From JAWLCG01 sp041687295 (GTDB lineage Bacteria; Planctomycetota; Phycisphaerae; SM23-33; FEN-1343), in NCBI GenBank assembly GCA_041687295.1, contig JAWLCG010000101.1, forward strand, positions 1-13,487: a DNA stretch of 13,487 nt. Reading direction: 5' to 3'. The stretch's first letter is position 1. Each line of letters opens with the position of its first letter. Of this stretch, positions 5,552 to 11,406 are shown piece after piece. The translations under genes were made by a program, and so were the position numbers. The notes under the pieces are model-generated. The model was not told the origin of the DNA. It searched no databases and saw nothing but the letters and a program-made list of their open reading frames with translations.

Positions 5552-7762
5552 CTACGGCAGGGGCACGTCGAGCAGGACGCGGACGACGGCCCGGCCGGTG
5601 ACGTCGGGGTCGGCGCCTTCGATGTCGATGTCGGCCGGCAGGTAGCCGGGGGCCTCGGCGATCAGCAGGGCCCGGCCCTCGCCCAGGCCTGGCCAGAGCA
5701 TCGCACTGCGGTCCCACCGGCCCAGGGCCGAGCGGGTCAGCCGCTGGCGGCGGTGCTCGTTCTCGCTGTCGGGCTGGTCGTAGAGCTCCAGGGTGCTCAG
5801 CATCGTCACCAGCGGCTCGAAGGGCAGGAGGCCCTCGCCGGCGCCCCCGCCGAAGCCGCCGAACAGCGTCGAGCTGATGCCCAGGCGGTCGCGGACGACG
5901 ACGCGGTGGAAGTCATACAGCGAAAGCGGCTTGCGTGTGCTGTTGGTCGGCAGCGTCGAGGAGTCGAACTTCACGTCGCTGCCGTCGGCCAGCGTGCCCA
6001 GCGGCAGGACATAGAGGCCCAGGCTGGTGTCGGCGGCGGGGTAGACCAGCACGGCGTTGTGCAGCTCGACGCCCAGGGCGTTGCGGATCATCCCGCCGGC
6101 GTCGTGCTCGTTGAAGACGCGGACCTGCCCGAAGACCGTCCCGCGGAGGTCGCCCTGCCAGCACAGCCGCAGGCGCTTGATTGTCCGGCGGATGGGCACC
6201 TCGAGGGTTCGCAGGTCGAGGCTGGCCTGGCCGGGCTCAGCCGGCAGGTCGTAGGTGCGGACGTCGGGGAACCCGCCGCTGGGGCCGAAGAAGGCCTGCG
6301 TGTCGATCATCGGCGTCAGCAGGCCGAACTCGTCGCGCCCCAGCGTGACCCGCACGTCGCGGTGGGCCGGCACGTAGAGGCCCAGGTGGCCCCGCACGAC
6401 GCCGACGGCCGAGCCTGCGTCGAGGTCGACGACGACGGCCTGGGTGATCGAGGTGGACTTGATGCCCACCAGGCTCAGCAGCCCGCTGGTGACGGTGGCC
6501 ACGGCGACGAGGGCACCGAAGGCCCACCAGCTCAGGTGCATGCGGTTCTTGAATCGCAGGTAGAGCCAGATCCCCGGCCCGGCGGCCAGGGCGTACAGCA
6601 GGCTCAGCAGGACCACGAGCCCCACCAGTGTGCCGCCGACGGCGGAGCTGTCGAGGTGCCCGCCGAGCCCGCCGGTCAGGCCGACGCTCATCTGCTCGCG
6701 AGGCTGGGCGTACGCCCGGATGCCCAGCAGGGCCGCCAGCGCCCGTCCCAGGGGCCAGCGGGCATCGACCAGGCCGCCGTCACGGAGGGTCGTCGCCATC
6801 GCCGTCACGCTGCCGGCGCCGTAGCTCCAGCGGGCCAGCAGCGGCCCGGGCAGGCTCGCCGAGCGGGCCTGGGCGATCGCCCGGCTGCGCAGCTCGGTCT
6901 GGACGACGGTGGCCGGCCCGACCAGCTGGTCGCCGTAGCCCCGGCCCAGCAGGGCCTGGCCCAGCGGGTGCAGGTCGTTCAGCGTTCGGCCCGTGCGGAC
7001 GACGGCCACCGGCAGCATCCGCCCCAGCGGGCTGTCGGCCGAGGCGAACTCCGCCGCCCCCGAGCCCAGCCCCACCACCAGCTGGCCGCCCCGGCGGACC
7101 CACTCGATCAGCGCCTGCTGCTGCTCGGCCGAGAGGTCCTGAGGCCGCGGGTCGTCCCAATAGAGCACGTCGAAGCCGTCCAGCCCCGCCCAGACCACCG
7201 GCAGCCGGCCCGTCGGCACGCCCAGCACGCGGATCGGCTCGCCCGTGAAGGTGCCCGAGCCCTCGGCGTTGGCGCGGTTGAGCACGTCCATCGCCCCCAG
7301 CGTGTTGCCGATGACGCCGACGACGCGGGCGTCGCCGGGCTCGAGCGGGGCGCTGCGGGCGGCGCGGAGGTTCTGCGAGTCCATGCCCCGCCCGCGGCCA
7401 TCGAGCAGGGACAACTCGACCTGCCCGGCGTCGATCGCCCCGGGCCGGGGGATCATCAGGACCATCCACCAGGCGGTGTCGTTGGGGTTGACGCTGACCG
7501 GGGCGTGCCAGCGGAGCCGCTCGCCGTCGTCGTCGTTCTGCTGGACGACCAGCTCGCCGGCGAACGGCACGGCCAGGTCGTTGCGGACGCGGACGAACAC
7601 CGGCGTGACGTGCCCGGGACGGTAGACCTGCTGGTAGCCGATCTGGACCTCTTCGATGCGGATGGGCCCGTCGGCCCGGGCCCCGCCCGCCAGCAGCAGC
7701 AGGGCCAGCACCGGCCAGACCGTCCGGCCCAGGGTCGGCCGGCGGCAGAGCAGCTCACACAT
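5552..7762 (-). CDS. Large exported membrane protein, unknown function (GATase-like region)
   Basis: Starting at 7762 the product has 736 residues. A signal peptide is likely (residues 1-30, hydrophobic core WPVLALLLLA, possible cleavage after GARA). Residues 31-378 would be extracytoplasmic; within them, FDVLYWDDPRPQDLSAEQQQ and the following ALIEWVRRGGQLVVGLG (about 197-233) resemble the class I glutamine-amidotransferase-like fold found in large planctomycete membrane proteins and in ABC auxiliary proteins such as GldG, without a visible catalytic cysteine triad. Two membrane segments follow (about 379-402 and 411-433), then a beta-rich tail of about 300 residues. An alternative ATG at 7792 adds ten residues; neither start has a clear ribosome-binding site. 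The ABC pair begins 364 bp downstream on the same strand, so a role as an exporter partner is possible but inferred. I do not recognise a named family for the whole protein. Confidence 0.85.
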   Translation of the reverse strand: MCELLCRRPTLGRTVWPVLALLLLAGGARADGPIRIEEVQIGYQQVYRPGHVTPVFVRVRNDLAVPFAGELVVQQNDDDGERLRWHAPVSVNPNDTAWWMVLMIPRPGAIDAGQVELSLLDGRGRGMDSQNLRAARSAPLEPGDARVVGVIGNTLGAMDVLNRANAEGSGTFTGEPIRVLGVPTGRLPVVWAGLDGFDVLYWDDPRPQDLSAEQQQALIEWVRRGGQLVVGLGSGAAEFASADSPLGRMLPVAVVRTGRTLNDLHPLGQALLGRGYGDQLVGPATVVQTELRSRAIAQARSASLPGPLLARWSYGAGSVTAMATTLRDGGLVDARWPLGRALAALLGIRAYAQPREQMSVGLTGGLGGHLDSSAVGGTLVGLVVLLSLLYALAAGPGIWLYLRFKNRMHLSWWAFGALVAVATVTSGLLSLVGIKSTSITQAVVVDLDAGSAVGVVRGHLGLYVPAHRDVRVTLGRDEFGLLTPMIDTQAFFGPSGGFPDVRTYDLPAEPGQASLDLRTLEVPIRRTIKRLRLCWQGDLRGTVFGQVRVFNEHDAGGMIRNALGVELHNAVLVYPAADTSLGLYVLPLGTLADGSDVKFDSSTLPTNSTRKPLSLYDFHRVVVRDRLGISSTLFGGFGGGAGEGLLPFEPLVTMLSTLELYDQPDSENEHRRQRLTRSALGRWDRSAMLWPGLGEGRALLIAEAPGYLPADIDIEGADPDVTGRAVVRVLLDVPLP

Positions 7763-7876
7763 GCGTAGCGGCGAGATTCGCACGGCCGGCATACCCCAAT
7801 CGTTGACGGTCGGTCTTCGCGGGCCCCGCCGGGCCAACCCGCCCGGGCAATCCCGGCGAGCGCGTCGGAGGCGGGT

Positions 7877-7925
7877 CCCCTGTCGATTCGGACTCCCAAG
7901 TACAGATGGTACCCAACGACAGGGG
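7877..7925. repeat. 9-bp inverted repeat spanning a promoter, operator-like
   Basis: CCCCTGTCG (7877-7885) and CGACAGGGG (7917-7925) are perfect complements separated by 31 bp. The span contains the proposed -10 box of the downstream membrane-protein gene; one arm falls in the promoter spacer and the other just past the expected transcription start. A further stem, GGGGCCG/CGGCCCC (7922-7928, 7940-7946), overlaps the -35 region. Confidence 0.45.
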
Positions 7926-7935
7926 CCGCCGTCAA
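7906..7935 (-). promoter_or_regulatory. Putative sigma70-like promoter for the 736-residue protein
   Basis: On the minus strand, TTGACG (7935-7930, five of six matches) and TACCAT (7911-7906, four of six) are separated by 18 nt. Transcription would start near 7899, leaving a leader of about 137 nt before the ATG at 7762. It lies in the 337-bp gap after the M1 gene, so the membrane protein may be transcribed separately. Confidence 0.4.
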
Positions 7936-7977
7936 TTGTCGGCCCCGGCGGCGACGGGCGGCTCGGCCGGCAGGGCT

Positions 7978-8103
7978 GTAGGGCACGTGGGTTCTCGCCG
8001 TAGCGGCAGCGCAGGCGAGGTTCCGCCGCGGGGGCGGACACCGGACGAACGGTGTGGCGTCCTCGCGGCACGCAGAACCGCTGCGCGAACCTGCGTGCCC
8101 TAC
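7978..8103. repeat. Pair of inverted GTAG-headed REP-like sequences (copies 2 and 3)
   Basis: On the minus strand, GTAG (8103-8100) is followed directly by GGCACGCAG/CTGCGTGCC (8099-8091 and 8075-8067), a perfect 9-bp stem with a 15-nt loop. On the plus strand, GTAG (7978-7981) is followed by GGCACGTGGGTTC, an imperfect copy of the same arm, and by a CTCGCC/GGCGAG stem. The outer ends are therefore inverted repeats (10 matching bases, two mismatches, five more matches). ACACCG/CGGTGT (8038-8043, 8050-8055) forms a stem in the middle. The arrangement resembles the paired REPs (BIMEs) of enterobacteria. The TAG in the minus-strand head is also the stop codon of the M1 gene. Confidence 0.6.
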
Positions 8104-10892
8104 GGGGCGGGTTCCTCGGCCGGCAGGGTCCAGCTGTCCACGCCCACGCGGCGGCGGAGGATCCAGGCGTCGGGGTCCAGCGTCACGCGGTGGACGGGGA
8201 AGTCCACCGTCGCCTCGACCTGCGACTCCTTGCGTCCCAGCTCGGCGCGGACGCGGCGGCTCTGGCCGGCGGGGCCCTCGATGAGCACCTCCAGGGGCAT
8301 GCGGCTCAGGCCGTCGGGCTGGTGGACGGCCACCGTGACGGTCCGCTGGCCGGCGGCGTCGGGGCCGGCGACCTGCACGTCGTCGATCACGAAGGCGGGC
8401 ACCCCCGGCCGATCGAGCCATTCGTCGAAGAACCAGTCGAGGTTCTCCCCGGCGGCCTCGCTGGCCAGCCGGCGGAAGGTGTCGACCGTGGTGGCCTGGA
8501 AGGCGGCCTGCTCGGCGTACTCCCGCAGGACCCGCCAGAACACCTCGTCGCCCACCACGAACCGCAGCGCGTGCAGCACCAGGGCGCCCTTCTCGTAGAC
8601 CACCACCCGGTAGAGCGGGCTCTGGCCCATGAAGGTGTCCACCAGGGCCTCCTCGCGGACGGCCTGCGACTGGTCGAGATAGAGCGCGCCCATCTCCCGC
8701 ACGTGCTCGCGGAATTTTTCGGCGCCCTCGGTGTACTCGGTGTACAGGGCGTCGCTGTAGGTCGCGAAACCCTCGCTGAGCCACTGGCTGTAGGCGGCGT
8801 CGGTGAGGTTGATGGGGATCAGGTTGCCCCACCACTGGTGGGCCAGCTCGTGGGCCAGCAGGTTGACCAGCACCTCGTCGCTGCGTTCGATGGCGGTCGA
8901 GTGCAGCAGCAGCAGGCTGGCTGGGCCCACGCCGCCCAGGATCGGCGGCAGCTTCGTCTGCACCAGGGCCATCTTCTCGAAGGGGAAGGGCCCGAACCGC
9001 TCGACGTAGAACGCCAGGATCTCCGCCATCGCGTCGAGGTAGGCGTCCATCCGGTCGGCCTGGGCGGGCAGGAACGAGGCCGACACCTCCACCCCCCCGA
9101 GCGTCCGCGTGACGGTGCGGAAGGGCCCGTAGGCGAAGTAGAAACCGAAGTAGGGCTTCTCCATCCGCCAGCGGCTGACCGACTCGCCGCCCTCGCTCCG
9201 CCGCTCCAGCAGCGCCCCGGACACCCAGGCCGTCCGCTCGCCGGTGAGCGTGAAGGTCATCTCGCCGGTCGCCAGGTCGCCGATGATCGTCACCGGGTAC
9301 CAGCACGCGCCGCTCAGGCCGTAGCCGGTGTCGTTGAGCTGCACCTGCAGGCGCGGGTCCTGCAGGATGTTGGGCGGCAGGGCGATGGGCTCGGCGTCCT
9401 CGGCCGACTCGGGCGGTATCTCGCCGGTGAGCTGCTGCATGAGCCGATCGTCCAGACCGGCCGGCAGCTCCAGCGGCTCGACCGTGCCGCTGTAGGCGAA
9501 CTGCAGCACGCCCGTCGCCCCGGCCGGCCAGACCTCCGACAGCCCCAGCAGCAGCACCTCGCCCTTGCCCGGCGGCCGTTGGACGTCGACGGCCTGGCCG
9601 TCCAGGCTCATCGACTCCACCTCGAACAGCGGGCCGAGCATCAGCAGCAGCTCGCGCTTGTCCTGGCCGCCGTTGACCAGCTCCATCGAGCCCTCGACGC
9701 TCAGCATGTGCGTGTCGGGGTCGATGCGGACGTCCAGGACGTAGTGCGTGGCGTCGAGTCCCTGCTCGATGAAGTCGCGGAGCATCTCGGCCGGCGGCAC
9801 GGGCTTGCCGAAGCCGCTGTCCATCGGCGCCCCGCCGCCACCCCCGCCCCCGCCGCCGTAACGGCTGGAGCGATATTCCTCCGCCTGCTCGCGGGCCTGG
9901 CGGGCCTGCTGGGTCTGGGCGTCGGCCTGCTGCTGGCGGGCGAGGCGGTCGGCCTCGCGATCGGCCTGGGCCCGCAGGTCGGCATCGTCGGGGTACTTGG
10001 CCGCCAGCTCGCGCCAGGCCTGCTCGCCGGCCTCGGGGTCGTACTGGCTCAGGGCGCGGGCCTGGCCCACCTCGGCCTGGCGTAGAAAGGCCGACTCCGG
10101 GTGCTCCTCGATGAGCTGCCGGTAGTACCGCTCGGCCGTCGCGGGCTCGGCGATCTGCTCGTACAGTCGGCCCAGGCGGACCAGGGCCTCGTCGATGAAC
10201 TCGCTGTCGCCGTGGGCCTCCAGAAAGGCCTCCAGCGCCCGGATGGCGTCGATGGGCGGCTCGGCGATGTCGTCGTGGAGGATGCGGCAGCGTTCTATGG
10301 CAGCCCGAGCGGCCTGACCGTCCTCGGGACCGTAGGCCTGCTCGAACCGCTCCAGCGTCGCCAGCGCCTCGCGGAGCGTGGCCACGCCGGCGGCGCGGTC
10401 GCCTCGGAGCTGCGCGACGCCCTCCTTCCGCAGGCTGGCGACGATCTTCCACCAGGCGGCACGGGCCTGCTCGCTGTCGGGGTAGGCCTCGGTGAGCCGG
10501 CCCCACCACTGCCGGGCGCCGGCTTCGTCGTCGGCCAGGCCCGCCAGGCGGTGCGTCTCGGCCAGGCGCAGGTGGGCCTCGGGGGCCTCGGGGCTGTCGG
10601 GGTCGAACTTCGTGAAGACCCGCCGGTAGGCCTCGCGGACCTCCTCGAGCCGCTCGGCCCGCTCCTCGTTCGACAGTTGCGGGGCCTGGCGGATCAGCTC
10701 GGCCTCGAGCTGCTCGGCGCGGGCGAACTGCTCGGCCGGCGAGTGCGGCACGGCGAGGTACCACCACAGGGCCCCCGCCGCCGCCAGGGCCAGCACGCCG
10801 ACCACGATCCACCGCCCCCGCCCCCGCCGCGCGGGCTGGGCCTCGGGGTTGGCGAAGGGGTTGTTGTCGTCCCGGAAGTCGGCGCTGTCCAT
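8100..10892 (-). CDS. Membrane-anchored M1-family metallopeptidase with N-terminal TPR-like region
   Basis: The 930-residue protein has a short cytoplasmic N-terminus and one membrane segment (about 28-46), placing the rest outside the cytoplasm. Residues ~53-310 form helical TPR-like repeats (AEERYYRQL-type helices, as in YYRQLIEEHPESAF), followed by a Gln/Ala/Arg-rich helix and a run of nine glycines (346-354) as a linker. The M1 domain follows: zinc motif HELAH (681-685), probable third ligand E707 in SEGFATY, and catalytic tyrosine Y766 in YEKGALVLHALR. M1 enzymes are zinc aminopeptidases. Two features are odd: 21 rather than 18 residues separate HEXXH from the third ligand, and the exopeptidase GAMEN motif reads GGVGP (653-657), without its glutamate, so substrate use may differ. 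The start at 10892 follows TAGGA by about 7 nt and gives the anchor at the right distance; upstream frame to 11189 overlaps the MazG-like gene. The M1 identity is firm; aminopeptidase activity is uncertain. Confidence 0.93.
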   Translation of the reverse strand: MDSADFRDDNNPFANPEAQPARRGRGRWIVVGVLALAAAGALWWYLAVPHSPAEQFARAEQLEAELIRQAPQLSNEERAERLEEVREAYRRVFTKFDPDSPEAPEAHLRLAETHRLAGLADDEAGARQWWGRLTEAYPDSEQARAAWWKIVASLRKEGVAQLRGDRAAGVATLREALATLERFEQAYGPEDGQAARAAIERCRILHDDIAEPPIDAIRALEAFLEAHGDSEFIDEALVRLGRLYEQIAEPATAERYYRQLIEEHPESAFLRQAEVGQARALSQYDPEAGEQAWRELAAKYPDDADLRAQADREADRLARQQQADAQTQQARQAREQAEEYRSSRYGGGGGGGGGAPMDSGFGKPVPPAEMLRDFIEQGLDATHYVLDVRIDPDTHMLSVEGSMELVNGGQDKRELLLMLGPLFEVESMSLDGQAVDVQRPPGKGEVLLLGLSEVWPAGATGVLQFAYSGTVEPLELPAGLDDRLMQQLTGEIPPESAEDAEPIALPPNILQDPRLQVQLNDTGYGLSGACWYPVTIIGDLATGEMTFTLTGERTAWVSGALLERRSEGGESVSRWRMEKPYFGFYFAYGPFRTVTRTLGGVEVSASFLPAQADRMDAYLDAMAEILAFYVERFGPFPFEKMALVQTKLPPILGGVGPASLLLLHSTAIERSDEVLVNLLAHELAHQWWGNLIPINLTDAAYSQWLSEGFATYSDALYTEYTEGAEKFREHVREMGALYLDQSQAVREEALVDTFMGQSPLYRVVVYEKGALVLHALRFVVGDEVFWRVLREYAEQAAFQATTVDTFRRLASEAAGENLDWFFDEWLDRPGVPAFVIDDVQVAGPDAAGQRTVTVAVHQPDGLSRMPLEVLIEGPAGQSRRVRAELGRKESQVEATVDFPVHRVTLDPDAWILRRRVGVDSWTLPAEEPAP

Positions 10893-10906
10893 GGCGATTC
10901 CTAAAC

Positions 10907-10921
10907 TAGGGACAGACCCTA
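10907..10921. repeat. TAGGG-ACAGA-CCCTA palindromic motif in the M1 leader
   Basis: A 5-bp stem TAGGG/CCCTA encloses ACAGA, with partly complementary A/T flanks (AAAC and TTTG). It lies 15 bp upstream of the M1 start, immediately before the ribosome-binding site. From memory, very similar GGGACAGACCC-type palindromes are scattered through many environmental genomes. A leader hairpin here could affect translation. Confidence 0.5.
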
Positions 10922-10974
10922 TTTGCACGGCGCGCACAGCGTCGTCCACCTGCGCCCGCCGGTCGGCATCCGCT

Positions 10975-11005
10975 GCCGGGCCTCGCTCCGCTCGACCCGG
11001 CCTAC
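10975..11005 (-). repeat. REP-like hairpin with GTAG head (copy 4), after the MazG-like gene
   Basis: On the minus strand, GTAG (11005-11002) is followed directly by GCCGGG, a loop, and CCCGGC (11001-10996 and 10980-10975); one G-T wobble and one more pair extend the stem. The head lies 3 bp beyond the MazG-like stop codon. It shares the 12-bp string CCGGCCTACGGG (plus strand, 10997-11008) with copy 1 (1749-1760). It may also act as the transcript end of the MazG-like gene. Confidence 0.55.
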
Positions 11006-11008
11006 GGG

Positions 11009-11281
11009 CTACTTGTAGCCTTCGACGCCGCGGACGGTGTACTTCTCGATGGCCTTGGTCAGGTCCACGCCGTTGATGTTCGCCAGCGTGCACAGCCAGG
11101 CCAGCACGTCGGCGAACTCCTCTTCCTTGTTGTCCTGGTCGGTGCCGGCCAGGGCGCTGGCCAACTCGCCGACCTCCTCGACGAACCACAGGAAGGTCGC
11201 CGGCGTGCCGCGCTCGGCGTCCCGCTGGCCGTACTGCTTGCGGATGAACTCCTGGAATTCTGCGATCTTCATGCGGGCCAT
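11009..11281 (-). CDS. MazG-like nucleotide pyrophosphohydrolase domain protein
   Basis: This 90-residue all-helical protein carries the MazG/all-alpha NTP-PPase metal-binding motifs: EEVGE (residues 35-39, EExxE) and EFAD (55-58, ExxD), followed by VLAWLCTLANINGVDLTKAIEKY, split here as VLAWLCTLAN then INGVDLTKAIEKY, as in the family. Members hydrolyse nucleoside triphosphates to monophosphate and pyrophosphate, often cleaning the nucleotide pool or acting in stress responses; the substrate of this short single-domain form is unknown. Two starts are possible: ATG at 11281 (90 residues) or at 11272 (87 residues). Neither has a ribosome-binding site. TATAAT overlaps the first ATG, so a transcript starting near 11273 would begin at the second one. 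It is divergent from the BatA-VWA gene (125 bp between) and 116 bp upstream of the M1 gene, with a REP-like hairpin between; functional linkage to the envelope genes is not evident. Confidence 0.88.
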   Translation of the reverse strand: MARMKIAEFQEFIRKQYGQRDAERGTPATFLWFVEEVGELASALAGTDQDNKEEEFADVLAWLCTLANINGVDLTKAIEKYTVRGVEGYK

Positions 11282-11285
11282 TATA
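11280..11285 (-). promoter_or_regulatory. TATAAT box overlapping the first MazG-like ATG
   Basis: The minus strand reads TATAATG, so a perfect -10 hexamer (11285-11280) shares bases with the first possible start codon (11281-11279). No good -35 box is seen at the right distance (TGGGAC is the nearest). In a region this rich in G+C a perfect hexamer is uncommon, but six bases alone are weak evidence. Confidence 0.3.
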
Positions 11286-11327
11286 CGGCCCGGCCGAGGT
11301 AAGTCCCAGAGGCTAGGCCCAGCACCT

Positions 11328-11355
11328 TTGCCCGCCGGCGTGGCCGTGGTAGGAT
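11328..11355 (+). promoter_or_regulatory. Putative promoter of the BatA-VWA gene
   Basis: TTGCCC (11328-11333) and TAGGAT (11350-11355, four of six matches to TATAAT) are 16 bp apart. Transcription would begin near 11362, leaving a leader of about 45 nt that contains the hairpin at 11366-11384. Confidence 0.4.
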
Positions 11356-11365
11356 GGCGCCGACA

Positions 11366-11384
11366 CGGCCCGGCGTCCGGGCCG
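11366..11384 (+). promoter_or_regulatory. Perfect 8-bp hairpin in the BatA-VWA leader
   Basis: CGGCCCGG and CCGGGCCG enclose a CGT loop, 22 bp before the ATG at 11407 and just before the GAGGG ribosome-binding region. It could lower translation or stabilise the mRNA. It lacks a GTAG head, unlike the REP-like copies. Confidence 0.45.
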
Positions 11385-11406
11385 GGCGAGCGAGCGAGGG
11401 CGGTGC

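Noticed and set aside
5226..5645. Small plus-strand gene in the repeat-filled gap
   Set aside because: Its codons are made from the octamer and CTCTGTG repeats and run into the end of the gene on the other strand.
5240..7768. Plus-strand open frame of 842 codons opposite the 736-residue protein gene
   Set aside because: The composition is dominated by Ala, Gly, Gln and Asp without motifs; the minus-strand frame has a signal peptide and membrane segments.
8052..10085. Plus-strand open frame of 677 codons opposite the M1 gene
   Set aside because: Antisense shadow of a gene with intact HEXXH motif; low-complexity composition.
7456..10812. Long minus-strand open frame of 1118 codons in another frame over the M1 gene
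   Set aside because: It is rich in Arg, Pro, Gly and Ala with no domain, and overlaps the clearly conserved M1 frame; a by-product of high G+C.
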